A stretch of DNA of 64,000 bases from Anaerolineales bacterium UBA2317 (GCA_002345215.1 DDVH01000025.1:111908-175907); one strand, 5' to 3'; counted from the first letter of the stretch, positions 42,531-51,502 are shown. Notes: generated by a model not told the origin, from the letters alone. Program-made: numbers and translations.

Positions 42531-43478
42531 ATGTCTGATGAAAGCCCACAGACAGGTCAGCCTGAACCCATGCCACAAGATGTGTTTGCGAACACAAACT
42601 CAAATTGGTGGGAAGGCGGACAAAAAGTTAAACCTGGTGAGACGTTTCAACCAAGAAAATTAAATACGCCACTTGATAAATTAACTCGTAAACAAGCAGG
42701 TCGGCGTTCCTTAACGAAAACCGAACGTAAATCTGGACGTTATATCAAAGCCCGACCTGCTGGTGACAATTTAACAGATATTGCCTTCGACGCAACATTT
42801 CGTGCGGCGGCTCCATTCCAAAAACAAAGAACAGAAGAAAGAAAAAAATTAGCTTTCTCGATTAAGAAGGGTGATTTACAACGCAAGATTCGCGTCAAGC
42901 GAGTTGCGAATCTTGTTTTGTTTTTAGTTGATGCTTCATGGTCTATGGCTGTTGCAGAACGCATGAATGCAACTAAAGGTGCAATTCTTTCATTGCTTAC
43001 CGATGCATATCAACGCCGTGATCGAGTCGGATTAATCGTCTTTCAAAAAGATAGAGCAACATTGGTATTGCCCCCCACAAATTCTGTCCAACTTGCACAA
43101 CGTGCATTAATGGATATTCCCGTCGGCGGAAAGACTCCACTTTCAGCAGGTTTGTTCATGGCTTATGATGTGTTGCGACACGAAAAACACATTCATCCTG
43201 ATGTTGAACCTCTATTAATGGTAATGACTGACGGTGCAGGTAATGTTTCATTAGGAACCATGCCCCCACAAGAAGAATCATTTAAATTTGCTGAAATGAT
43301 TGCCAATGAAAAAATTCGTTCAGTCGTCATCAACATGGAACACGCCGCATTTGACCAAGGCTTAGCAAAACAATTAGCAGACCATTTAGAGTCGCCGTGC
43401 TATTCGCTAAGTGAATTAAAGGCTGAGAATTTGTATCATGCTGTGAAAGATGAAATGGCAAAACCGAGTAAGAAGTAA
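42531..43478 (+). CDS. VWA-domain protein, ChlD/BchD C-terminal type
   Basis: A 315-residue protein. After about 120 basic, disordered-looking residues (RKQAGRRSLTKTERKSGRY) comes a von Willebrand A domain. It has an intact MIDAS: DASWS (D-x-S-x-S), the Thr in GGKTPLS and the Asp in MTDGAGN. It corresponds to the integrin-I-like end of ChlD without the AAA+ part. Together with the preceding ATPase it would form a two-part metallochelatase motor or an MoxR-like maturation complex. Confidence 0.87.
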   Translation: MSDESPQTGQPEPMPQDVFANTNSNWWEGGQKVKPGETFQPRKLNTPLDKLTRKQAGRRSLTKTERKSGRYIKARPAGDNLTDIAFDATFRAAAPFQKQRTEERKKLAFSIKKGDLQRKIRVKRVANLVLFLVDASWSMAVAERMNATKGAILSLLTDAYQRRDRVGLIVFQKDRATLVLPPTNSVQLAQRALMDIPVGGKTPLSAGLFMAYDVLRHEKHIHPDVEPLLMVMTDGAGNVSLGTMPPQEESFKFAEMIANEKIRSVVINMEHAAFDQGLAKQLADHLESPCYSLSELKAENLYHAVKDEMAKPSKK

Positions 43479-43486
43479 TTTAAAAT

Positions 43487-43521
43487 AAAACTCCGAGGTC
43501 TTTCAGACCTCGGAGTTTTTT
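43487..43521. terminator. Bidirectional terminator
   Basis: Arms AAAACTCCGAGGTC and GACCTCGGAGTTTT (43487-43519) with TTTCA loop and flanking A and T runs. It serves both the VWA gene and the converging oxidoreductase gene. Confidence 0.9.
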
Positions 43522-43524
43522 GAT

Positions 43525-44940
43525 TCAAGAATCAAAACCCAACCCCAGCCCATCCAACAACTTCAACCACAAATTTCTTTTGCCTGCATGTTCATCTGCT
43601 TTCTTTAAAGACCAGCGTGTGAAATTGATAATCGGTGAACGCAATGGTTCGGGTGGAAATGGAAATGGTTTTGACTTTACCATTTGCAATTCAGTGCGTT
43701 CTGTTTTTTCACCACTTAATAAATCTAACATCACATTTGCACCAAAACGTGAAGCACCGACTCCTAAACCTGTATAACCTAAACTATATGCAACTTTGCC
43801 ATTCATCACAGTATCCCAAAAGGCTGTGTAACGTGATGAAGTGTCTATCACGCCGCCCCAGGCGTGCGTAAAGCGAAGTCCTTCAAGTTGAGGAAATGTT
43901 TGAAAGAAATGCTCAGCTAAAAGCGCGAAAGAAGCGGGGTTGTTTTCTAAATCAGAATCAATTTTATTATTTTGATAATAAATCGCATCGTAGCCGCCAA
44001 ATAAAATTCTGTTATCGGCTGTGGTGCGATAATAATGGAACTGATTGCATAAATCGCTCAAACCTTCACGCCCATGCCAGCCAATCGCATCACGTTGTGA
44101 TTTTGATAATGGCTCGGTCATCAAAGCATAATCATAAACAGGCACAACATAATAAGAAATATTTTTTATAAGCGGAGGAAAAGCGTTCGTTGCCAAAGCA
44201 ACTTTTTTTGATTCAATTTTAGCAAATTGAGTTTTGATAATAACCCAATCACGCTTCTCTTCTAGGCTTTCAACTTGCGTGCCTTCGTACAAACGGACTC
44301 CAAGCCTGAGGCATGTTTCTCTTAAACCCCACGCCAATTGCGTGGGATTGAGCATTGCCATATCGGGGTCAAAAATTGCGCCGAGATAACTCGGCGAATT
44401 GACTCGCGCACGAATTTCATCTTGACTTAAAAATTTTGCATTCACGCCATATTGTTTTGATAATTCAACTTCTTCGTGAATATCATCTATGTGATGCGGT
44501 TCAACCGCCACATTGATTTCACCCGAACGAATAAAATCACATTCGATATTAAATTGTTTAATCGTATTTTCGATTTCGTCTAAATTATTTCGCCCCATTT
44601 GCAAAAGTGTTGGGAATTCTTTTTCCCAACGACTGACGCCATTTAAGAAACCGTGAGTTAATGATGCAGAACAAAACCCACCGTTTCGTCCGCTAGCCCC
44701 ATAGGCAATTTCGTTTGCTTCAAGCAAAACGACATCACGATTTGGGTCTCTCTGTTTTGCAAGCAGAGCAGTCCACAAACCTGTAAATCCCCCACCGATG
44801 ATACATAAATCTGTTTCTATATTATTTTTTAGTGATTCTGTTTTTTGTGGCTTATTTTTATCATCTAACCAAAAGGGCATTAATTTCACATCCGCAAGGG
44901 CTTGCAAACTTTCTTGGCGCGGCGTGGTCGAGAAAAACAT
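43525..44940 (-). CDS. FAD-dependent oxidoreductase, DAO/DadA family
   Basis: A 471-residue flavoenzyme. The dinucleotide-binding motif DLCIIGGGFTGLWTAL (about residues 41-56) and the downstream AYGASGRNGGF are typical of the glycine oxidase/DadA/PuuB group. A C-terminal GYTGLGVGASRFGANVMLDLL contacts FAD. Substrates are usually amines or amino acids. I start at ATG 44940, which has GGAGA upstream; the in-frame upstream ATG lacks one. It is followed by a terminator. Confidence 0.92.
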   Translation of the reverse strand: MFFSTTPRQESLQALADVKLMPFWLDDKNKPQKTESLKNNIETDLCIIGGGFTGLWTALLAKQRDPNRDVVLLEANEIAYGASGRNGGFCSASLTHGFLNGVSRWEKEFPTLLQMGRNNLDEIENTIKQFNIECDFIRSGEINVAVEPHHIDDIHEEVELSKQYGVNAKFLSQDEIRARVNSPSYLGAIFDPDMAMLNPTQLAWGLRETCLRLGVRLYEGTQVESLEEKRDWVIIKTQFAKIESKKVALATNAFPPLIKNISYYVVPVYDYALMTEPLSKSQRDAIGWHGREGLSDLCNQFHYYRTTADNRILFGGYDAIYYQNNKIDSDLENNPASFALLAEHFFQTFPQLEGLRFTHAWGGVIDTSSRYTAFWDTVMNGKVAYSLGYTGLGVGASRFGANVMLDLLSGEKTERTELQMVKSKPFPFPPEPLRSPIINFTRWSLKKADEHAGKRNLWLKLLDGLGLGFDS

Positions 44941-44995
44941 GGGTTCTCCAAGTTTGCGGTTTACTCTTTTCACAGAGTAAGTTCATAGAATTTAT

Positions 44996-45436
44996 TTAAC
45001 GAGAACGTCGTTCCAAAATAATCAAAGGAATCTCACGTTCTGTATTTTTCTGATATCTATTATACGTTGGGAAGACTTTGGTCATAATTTTCCACAAACG
45101 TGGTTTTTCTTTTTCGTTAGCAACTCTGGCTTTGGCTTTAAACTTTTCTGCCCCAACTTGTAATTCCACTTTTGGGTCTTCCATCAAATTGAGATACCAA
45201 TTCGGGTGACTATCTGAACCGCCATTTGACGCGACGAGTAAATAGTTATCTCCATCTGTTCCATAAATCAAAGCCGTGCGCCTCAACACACCAGATTTCC
45301 GTCCACGTGTGGTGAGGAGCAAGGTCAAATGTCCATTCCATTTGTGACCTTTTTTGCCGTCAGTATTTACATAATCTTGAATATGTTTTGCTACCCAAAT
45401 TTTGGGGCTGTCTGTAAGTTGTTTTTTGGAGGGCAT
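44996..45436 (-). CDS. Deazaflavin-dependent nitroreductase (DDN)-like protein
   Basis: A 146-residue split-beta-barrel protein. The stretch HLTLLLTTRGRKSGVLRRTALIYGTDGDNYLLVASNGG is the hallmark of the DUF385/DDN family, and HPNWYLNLMEDPKVELQVG completes the pattern. Members bind F420 or heme and reduce quinones or nitro compounds. F420 production by this organism is not evident here. The start at 45436 has AGGAAC upstream. It is divergent from the operator-controlled membrane-protein gene. Confidence 0.87.
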   Translation of the reverse strand: MPSKKQLTDSPKIWVAKHIQDYVNTDGKKGHKWNGHLTLLLTTRGRKSGVLRRTALIYGTDGDNYLLVASNGGSDSHPNWYLNLMEDPKVELQVGAEKFKAKARVANEKEKPRLWKIMTKVFPTYNRYQKNTEREIPLIILERRSR

Positions 45437-45492
45437 GAAAGTTCCTATTTGCCAAGTGTACCTGACTTGATAAGAAGAGGTCAAATCCCCTC

Positions 45493-45536
45493 TTGACAAA
45501 AAAGAACTTTTGTTCTATATTTTAGAACACTTGTTC
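45493..45536 (+). promoter_or_regulatory. Promoter with two tandem GAAC-N4-GTTC operators
   Basis: TTGACA (45493-45498), 17-nt spacer, TATATT (45516-45521). Operator 1, AGAACTTTTGTTCT (45503-45516), fills the spacer. Operator 2, AGAACACTTGTTCT (45524-45537), covers the start point. Their centres are 21 bp apart, two helical turns, so two dimers would bind the same face. The palindrome matches the core of the Gram-positive LexA box (GAAC-N4-GTTC). Confidence 0.75.
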
Positions 45537-45574
45537 TTTCCTATCAATTGGCTAAATCGGCTAAGGAGGTCGAA

Positions 45575-46399
45575 ATGTCTAATTATCGTCGTAATCCATT
45601 AGGGGATGGCATCCGCCGTTTGTGGAATAGTATTGCCCACAATCGTGAAATCAATCGTGGTGCCGCTTTTGGTGGCATCATTATTGGTGCGTTGATTGCA
45701 TTTGAAATTTTTAACTTCAGTGCCACGCAACATGCTTTGCAAGATATGCTCGGTACCTTAAGTTTTGGCGGTTTTAAATGGGCAACCATTCTCGCCATTG
45801 CTTTCTGTGGCATTGACTTTGCCGGCATCGCTCGCATTTTCACACCTGAACAAGGTCGTGATGAACCCGCCGAAGTGTATTATCTCTTTGGCGCATGGTT
45901 GCTGGCGGCGGGCTTTAATGCAATTTTGATTTGGTGGAGTGTTTCGGTTGCTATTGCAAACAATGGTGGCATTCAAGGTACAACTTCTATTAGTGGTCAA
46001 GCTTTGGCGCAAGGGGTACCCATTTTTGTTGCCGCAATGGTATGGCTGATTCGTGTTTTGATTATCGGTACGATTTCATTGGCTGGTGACCGTTTGTTTA
46101 CTACCGCGGCATCGCATCAATCGTATCAACCGCGCCAATCATATAACAATAACTCACAATCTCGCCCAAGTTATCAATCACAATCATATCAACGCCCGGT
46201 CAATCAACCATCCAATCAACCTATTCTTCGCCCGGCTTCACAAATCAATCGCCCTGTGAATTCAAATTCATTCCGCCCGGCGCCAAAACCTGTTTCGTCA
46301 CAACAATCTTCATTTATTCCACCTGAACCGACCTATCACCCACTTTCTTATGATGCTCGCAATTCAGATAATAATGGAGACCGTCGTTACGATGCATAA
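45575..46399 (+). CDS. Four-helix membrane protein with Gln/Asn/Pro-rich tail
   Basis: A 274-residue protein. About four hydrophobic helices fill residues 30-175, with FDIAGIARIFTPEQGRDEP-like conserved text in the loop after helix 2. A low-complexity tail of about 100 residues follows, rich in Ser, Gln, Asn, Tyr and Pro. The ATG at 45575 is set by AAGGAGG 6 nt upstream. Two tandem palindromic operators control its promoter. I do not recognise a named family. The next gene, 97 nt on, encodes a lytic transglycosylase, a pairing seen in conjugation and lysis modules. Confidence 0.68.
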   Translation: MSNYRRNPLGDGIRRLWNSIAHNREINRGAAFGGIIIGALIAFEIFNFSATQHALQDMLGTLSFGGFKWATILAIAFCGIDFAGIARIFTPEQGRDEPAEVYYLFGAWLLAAGFNAILIWWSVSVAIANNGGIQGTTSISGQALAQGVPIFVAAMVWLIRVLIIGTISLAGDRLFTTAASHQSYQPRQSYNNNSQSRPSYQSQSYQRPVNQPSNQPILRPASQINRPVNSNSFRPAPKPVSSQQSSFIPPEPTYHPLSYDARNSDNNGDRRYDA

Positions 46400-46496
46400 C
46401 TTGTAAGACTAGTTAGACCTTTTAGACCAGTAAGACCAATTAAATAAAAATCATTTCGAGCCCGGTCCTGAACAGACCAAGAAAAGAGAATAAACT

Positions 46497-47213
46497 ATGC
46501 CCCGCGCTCGCACAACAAAAGAATATGAGCCAACAGCCGCTACCCCATATAATGAAGGTAGCGGTTGTTTATCTGGCTTCACCATCATCCCGTTTGCTGT
46601 AATTTTTATAAGTGTTTTCCTTGCTTCTGTTGCATGGAATTTTGTCAATCCACTTCCTGTTTCAACTCAAAATAATTTAATTGTAGATGTGATATCAACG
46701 CCCGACTCCACTTCGAGGAATATTTCACCTATCTTTCGACCTGAAGTGCAGTATTGGGCTGACTCTATTGTCAATTGGGCGTCCGCTTCTTCTCTTGACC
46801 CAAACTTGGTTGCCACTGTGATGCAAATCGAATCTTGTGGCGACCCACGTGCAAAATCATCTGCTGGGGCAATGGGATTGTTTCAAGTAATGCCGTTTCA
46901 TTTTCATGCGAGTGATAATCCGTATGACCCCGGCACAAACGCCGTCCGTGGACTTGCGTATTTACTTCGTTCATTAAATACTGCCAATGGAAACGCTCGT
47001 TTAGCCATGGCTGGCTATAATGGTGGCATTAGCGTAATCAATAGAGGCGAATATACGTGGTCTGCCCAAACAAAGCGATATGTTTATTTTGGTGCACCAA
47101 TTTATCAAGATGCCAGCAGTGGTGTTGAATCAAGTAATGCGTTGAAGGAATGGTATACAAGTTATGGAGTCAGTTTATGCCGTCAAGCCGCAAAAAGATT
47201 GGGGCTGCCGTAA
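46497..47213 (+). CDS. Membrane-anchored lytic transglycosylase (SLT domain)
   Basis: A 238-residue protein. One N-terminal membrane helix (about residues 26-46) is followed by an SLT/goose-lysozyme-like domain. The catalytic Glu lies in VMQIESCGDP, followed by GAMGLFQVMPFHF, NAVRGLAYLL and MAGYNGG, the usual motif order. It cleaves peptidoglycan glycan strands, either for remodelling or to let an envelope machine pass. Its position behind the operator-controlled membrane-protein gene suggests co-regulation. Confidence 0.9.
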   Translation: MPRARTTKEYEPTAATPYNEGSGCLSGFTIIPFAVIFISVFLASVAWNFVNPLPVSTQNNLIVDVISTPDSTSRNISPIFRPEVQYWADSIVNWASASSLDPNLVATVMQIESCGDPRAKSSAGAMGLFQVMPFHFHASDNPYDPGTNAVRGLAYLLRSLNTANGNARLAMAGYNGGISVINRGEYTWSAQTKRYVYFGAPIYQDASSGVESSNALKEWYTSYGVSLCRQAAKRLGLP

Positions 47214-47261
47214 GGGCGACTTTCATGATCGCCCTCTTTAGGATAGAGACGAGCCCTATCC
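47213..47261. terminator. Two convergent hairpins between lytic transglycosylase and histidine kinase genes
   Basis: AGGGCGA/TCGCCCT (47213-47235) follows the plus-strand stop. GGATAG/CTATCC (47241-47261) precedes the minus-strand kinase stop. U tracts are weak, so termination strength is uncertain. Confidence 0.55.
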
Positions 47262-48629
47262 CTACTTCAACACATTCAACCAAATCACAAACGTAGTACC
47301 TTCGCCCTCTTTTGATTCGACTTTAATTTGCCCACCATGTTGTTCAATAATCCACTTGGCAATGGATAAGCCTAATCCAAACCCGCTTGCTTTTGAACGC
47401 GTGCGTGATTTTTCAGCACGATAAAACCTGTCGAAGATGTGAGGTAAATCTTCCGCTGGAATACCAGGTCCCGTGTCACGAACAATGAGGCGTGATTGAC
47501 CAGCAATTTTCGATAAACTTAAGAAAACTTCTCCGCCTGTGGGTGTATATTGAATCGCATTGGCAACCAAGTTTAATAAAACTTGTTTCAGGCGGTCACG
47601 GTCGCCACGCACAATCACTTCATCAATTTCATTAAGATGCACTTTCACTTTACTGCCAGCCAACACGCGCACTTCAGTGAAAACTTCTGTGAGCAATAAA
47701 TCAAGTTCAACAGGTGCAAAACTTAAAGCAAGTTTGCCAGATTCAGCCTGCACAAGCATAAGCAAACCACCGACCAAACGTGTGAGCCTGCCTACTTCAT
47801 CATCCATGCCATTTAAAATATCTTCATCCGTCGTTTTGATGCGACGCATTAAATCAATATTGCCTTTGATAACCGTTAACGGTGTGCGAAGTTCATGGCT
47901 GACATCTGCTAAAAATCTTTGTTGAGATTTAAACAATGACTCAAGCCGTTCAAGGGTTTGATTAAATGAAACAACCAAATAACTGACTTCGTCATCTTGC
48001 CTGCCACGATATGGAATACGACGGGACAAATCATCCGCCTTATTGATTTGGTCAACGCTGTACGCAATAGTTTCAAGCGGAGTTAATGCCCGCTTCAAAA
48101 CCGCCCATGAACCTAAAGCCGCTAACAAGACAGCAATTACACCGATGCTAATCATAATTCTTACTAAATCGGTGCGAGTTGCTTCTATTAATCCGAGACT
48201 TGCGCCGACTTGTAATGTGCCAATCATGCGACCTTCTAATGACATTGGCACTGTCAACACGCGCAAACGCACGCCTTCAAAAGTTGAATCTTGATACAGT
48301 GTTTCACCATTTAACAAACCGATAGGGTCAAGCGGTTCACTAAATTCACCAATGCTCGGCGAGGCATCTACAATTTCGCCATCAATACTCCAAACTTGGA
48401 TATAAGCATTAGCGGTCATGTTTAATTGTGGAGGTCTTACTACAATCAACTCCCCCACTGGATTTATACTCACATTCCGAATCAATTCTCGCGCCACGCT
48501 CGCAAGCGTATTGTCCACTTGCGTAATCAATATGAAGTTAACAACGAAATACACCGCCGTGCCAAAGATGAGCAAAATTCCGCCCATAAATATTGAGTAA
48601 AGCAAAGTCAGGCGCAGGCGAAGAGGCAT
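47262..48629 (-). CDS. Sensor histidine kinase (HAMP, HisKA, HATPase)
   Basis: A 455-residue membrane sensor kinase. Two membrane helices (about 8-32 and 155-178) enclose an extracellular domain of about 120 residues. A HAMP domain follows, then HisKA with phospho-acceptor VSHELRTPL (about residue 243). The HATPase N box is LLNLVANAIQYTPTGG, with DTGPGI and GFGLGLSIAKWI further on. It is the partner of the response regulator encoded just upstream (41-nt gap, same strand). The stimulus is unknown; the extracellular part has no recognised sensor fold. Confidence 0.95.
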   Translation of the reverse strand: MPLRLRLTLLYSIFMGGILLIFGTAVYFVVNFILITQVDNTLASVARELIRNVSINPVGELIVVRPPQLNMTANAYIQVWSIDGEIVDASPSIGEFSEPLDPIGLLNGETLYQDSTFEGVRLRVLTVPMSLEGRMIGTLQVGASLGLIEATRTDLVRIMISIGVIAVLLAALGSWAVLKRALTPLETIAYSVDQINKADDLSRRIPYRGRQDDEVSYLVVSFNQTLERLESLFKSQQRFLADVSHELRTPLTVIKGNIDLMRRIKTTDEDILNGMDDEVGRLTRLVGGLLMLVQAESGKLALSFAPVELDLLLTEVFTEVRVLAGSKVKVHLNEIDEVIVRGDRDRLKQVLLNLVANAIQYTPTGGEVFLSLSKIAGQSRLIVRDTGPGIPAEDLPHIFDRFYRAEKSRTRSKASGFGLGLSIAKWIIEQHGGQIKVESKEGEGTTFVIWLNVLK

Positions 48630-48670
48630 TCAATTTACAATTTTCTGATTACTGATTACTGGCTACTAAT

Positions 48671-49348
48671 TTACGGATTCTCTCTCAACACATACCCAAC
48701 ACCACGCACCGTATGAAGCAAACGAGTTTCATTTTCCGCTTCTAACTTTTGGCGCAAATAGCGAATATATACTTCTAAGACATTACTCTCACCGCCAAAA
48801 TCATAACCCCAGACTCGGTCAAAAATCACTTCACGAGTCAACACTTGTTTCGGGTGACGTAAAAATAATTCAAGTAATTCATATTCCTTCGCGGTTAAAG
48901 CAACTGTACGCTCGCCACGAGTCGCCTGGCGTGAGCCAGTATCCAAAGATAAATCTGCAAATTTCAAAACAGGAATTCGTTCTGGTTGCGTACGGCGCAA
49001 CAAAGCACGCACGCGTGCAAGTAATTCATCTAAGTTAAACGGCTTAATCATGTAATCATCAGCACCAGCATCCAACCCTTGAATGCGGTCTTGCACTGTA
49101 TCTTTCGCCGTCAACATCAAAATTGGAATTGAACCGCCCTGTCGCAAACGATGGCAAACTTCCAAACCATCCATCCCCGGCAACATCCAATCCAAAATCA
49201 CAAGGTCAGGGGTATGGTCACGCGCGGCAATTAAACCCATGCGTCCATCCACAGCAGTGTCCACTGTGTAACCTTCATAAGCCAAACCGCGTTGCAACAA
49301 TTTCAAAATAGCTTGGTCGTCTTCGATAATTAGGATTCGCTCATTCAT
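48671..49348 (-). CDS. OmpR/PhoB-family response regulator
   Basis: A 225-residue regulator. The receiver domain (1-120) has the acidic pair EDDQ, phospho-acceptor Asp in VILDWMLPG (about residue 53), the switch Thr in MLTAKD and Lys in YMIKPF. A C-terminal winged helix (about 128-223) has the DNA-recognition motif REVIFDRVWGYDFGG. AAGGAG precedes the ATG. It forms a two-gene operon with the kinase and should activate or repress genes not identifiable here. Confidence 0.96.
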   Translation of the reverse strand: MNERILIIEDDQAILKLLQRGLAYEGYTVDTAVDGRMGLIAARDHTPDLVILDWMLPGMDGLEVCHRLRQGGSIPILMLTAKDTVQDRIQGLDAGADDYMIKPFNLDELLARVRALLRRTQPERIPVLKFADLSLDTGSRQATRGERTVALTAKEYELLELFLRHPKQVLTREVIFDRVWGYDFGGESNVLEVYIRYLRQKLEAENETRLLHTVRGVGYVLRENP

Positions 49349-49382
49349 GGCTATACTCCTTGATTAAAAATATACCATAATT

Positions 49383-50033
49383 TCAAGTGCTTAATTTAGT
49401 CAATGCTTCCCGAAAATCATCAGGATAGTCTGCCTCAAATGATACTTTATTACCCGTTGCAGGATGAGTAAATATTAAGGAACGGGCATGTAATGCTGGG
49501 CGATGGATTATTTTTGATTCAGGCGCACTATACAAAACATCACCCACAAGCGGATGACCCAACGCGTAAGCATGGACTCGTATCTGATGCGTTCTACCCG
49601 TCATTGGCATCGCCTCAACCAACGTGGATGCCTGATACCGTTCCTCAACTTTAAATTTCGTTTCAGCATTGACACCATTTCTATCATCCACAACCGTTCT
49701 ATGCTTATGCCCCACATTCACTCGTAAAGGAAATTTCGTAACTTTTTCATCCCACTTTGGTGAACCATTCAAAATCGCATGATATTTTTTCTCCACCTGA
49801 TGTTTCTCAAATTGAATATTCAATGACCGATGTGCTTCTGCATTCAAAGCAAATAGGATAATTCCGCTCGTAATTTTATCAATGCGATGCACAACCCATA
49901 TTTTTTCAAATTGTTCTTCTAATTCTTTCACTAAGTAGGTTGCAGTTTTATCCCACCCTTCTGGTAAAACCGAAATTCCAGCAGGCTTATTGATAATCAC
50001 AATATCTTCATCGGCGAATATAGTTTGCATCAT
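49383..50033 (-). CDS. RluA-family pseudouridine synthase
   Basis: A 216-residue RNA-modifying enzyme without an S4 domain. The catalytic motif is VHRIDKITSGIILFA (Asp in HRID), close to the RluA consensus HRLDxxTSG, and MTGRTHQIRVHAYALGHPLVGD is the second signature. The short form resembles RluA/TruC-like proteins that modify rRNA or tRNA. It lies 6 nt after the cupin gene on the same strand. Confidence 0.92.
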   Translation of the reverse strand: MMQTIFADEDIVIINKPAGISVLPEGWDKTATYLVKELEEQFEKIWVVHRIDKITSGIILFALNAEAHRSLNIQFEKHQVEKKYHAILNGSPKWDEKVTKFPLRVNVGHKHRTVVDDRNGVNAETKFKVEERYQASTLVEAMPMTGRTHQIRVHAYALGHPLVGDVLYSAPESKIIHRPALHARSLIFTHPATGNKVSFEADYPDDFREALTKLST

Positions 50034-50039
50034 TGAATG

Positions 50040-50516
50040 CTATGCTTTTCCAATTGCTTTTTTCAATATCTTCTTTAATTTCATATATACTTTATCTATC
50101 AATGGCTCACGTACAGACCGAAAAATCGCAAACTTCTTGACATATTTCGGCACAGTCCATACAGTTTCTAACCCTTCAGGGAAAAATGCCACATCGCCAA
50201 CTTTCAAAGTGTAAGTTGCACCATTTTCTTCAATAATCACTTCGCCTTCTAATATATGCACAATTTCATCACAACCATAGATAAACGTAAATTTGCCCGC
50301 CTGACAACCCCATAACCCACAAGATAAATTATTATCTTCTGCTCTTGCCAAAGGAATACTTCGCGCTGTTGGGTTTCCTTCTTTAATCCAAGCCGATGGA
50401 AGAGGTGTAGCACCAAAATCCATACGAGTCGTTGACCCTGTCTGAATCACAGGTTTGCCAAAATTTTTGATTGGAATGTTTGTATCAATCACGCTCAGTG
50501 CAGAGTTATCTGTCAT
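50040..50516 (-). CDS. Cupin domain protein (DUF861/cupin_3-like)
   Basis: A 158-residue protein with a single cupin. The block YGCDEIVHILEGEVIIEENG...VGDVAFFPEGLETVWTVP matches the cupin_3 type found in (S)-ureidoglycine aminohydrolase-like and EutQ-like proteins. The usual metal-binding His pair is only partly present (one His in IVHILEG), so enzymatic activity is doubtful. It is co-transcribed with the pseudouridine synthase gene. Confidence 0.83.
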   Translation of the reverse strand: MTDNSALSVIDTNIPIKNFGKPVIQTGSTTRMDFGATPLPSAWIKEGNPTARSIPLARAEDNNLSCGLWGCQAGKFTFIYGCDEIVHILEGEVIIEENGATYTLKVGDVAFFPEGLETVWTVPKYVKKFAIFRSVREPLIDKVYMKLKKILKKAIGKA

Positions 50517-50598
50517 AACAACCTCTTCATATTATGGGGATTGCTTCGGGCAAAGTACAAGAAAGGCCCTCACAATGACATAGATTATACAATCTTTC

Positions 50599-50628
50599 TT
50601 GACACGAACATCCTCAAAGGTTTATCAT
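50599..50628 (+). promoter_or_regulatory. Promoter predicted to give a leaderless mRNA
   Basis: TTGACA (50599-50604), 18-nt spacer and TATCAT (50623-50628). The start point, 6-7 nt on, coincides with the ATG at 50635, and no ribosome site lies at a normal distance. Confidence 0.5.
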
Positions 50629-50634
50629 GCATTC

Positions 50635-51444
50635 ATGACTGAAAATACAAATCCAAATATCATTGATTCACTTAATCATCCGCTTGCACAGCCGATTCGC
50701 CAGTTATTATCTCGTTCTGGTAGACAAGAACTAAACAAAATCCTCATTGATGATGAAGAGAATATCCTTGAAGCACTGAAGGCTGGCGTAAAAGTTGAGT
50801 CAGTTTATTTTGCTGGGGAAAATAGACTTTCAGAAAATTTCAAGCTAAAAGTTCCAAACTCTATTTCGATACATGAAGTCGCCACACGTACTTCAAAAAA
50901 ATTGTTTGAAAATGACAAACTCTCACGCGTATTTGCCATTGCCCAAAATCCAAAATCAATTGGCTTAGAAGCCTTGAAAACTATTTCAAAAGATATTGTT
51001 GTGCTAGAAGATTTGAGCATTTCAGGCAATATTGGAAATATCACCAGAACTTCACTAGCTTTGGGAGTTGGTGGAATTCTTTTATTAAACATGGATCCCA
51101 TTGATTTATACGATCGCCGCTTGATTCGCGCTAGTAGAGGATATTTATTTTCAGTGCCGATGATTACTGCCAGCACAAAAGATTTTCTCGATTATTGCAA
51201 AAAAAATAATGAAACCTTGCTCGTCATGGACATGGATGCGGTGAAAACTGTTGATGAAATTTCATCTATGCCACAAAGACTCCTGATTGCATTTGGCAGT
51301 GAAAAAGATGGCTGTTCGCCAGAAGTAGAAGATGCCGCAACTTTGAAAGTTCGCATTCCAATCAGTGACAAAGTTGAATCGCTAAACGTCTCAGCTTCAG
51401 CAGGCATTACATTATTTAATCGGGTTGGGTTTAATCAGAAATAA
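50635..51444 (+). CDS. TrmH/SpoU-family RNA 2'-O-methyltransferase
   Basis: A 269-residue SPOUT methyltransferase. It has an N-terminal substrate-binding region with LNHPLAQPIRQLLSRSGRQ. The three knot motifs follow: NIGNITRTS (motif 1), AFGSEKDGCSPE (motif 2) and IPISDKVESLNVSASAGI (motif 3). It methylates ribose in rRNA or tRNA, and the exact site is unknown. I use the ATG at 50635; an earlier in-frame TTG coincides with the -35 element and is unlikely. Confidence 0.9.
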   Translation: MTENTNPNIIDSLNHPLAQPIRQLLSRSGRQELNKILIDDEENILEALKAGVKVESVYFAGENRLSENFKLKVPNSISIHEVATRTSKKLFENDKLSRVFAIAQNPKSIGLEALKTISKDIVVLEDLSISGNIGNITRTSLALGVGGILLLNMDPIDLYDRRLIRASRGYLFSVPMITASTKDFLDYCKKNNETLLVMDMDAVKTVDEISSMPQRLLIAFGSEKDGCSPEVEDAATLKVRIPISDKVESLNVSASAGITLFNRVGFNQK

Positions 51445-51502
51445 TAAAAATTTAGGGAACTTTTTATCTACAAATTTCGTTTAAGCATTAACGGAGATAA
51501 AG

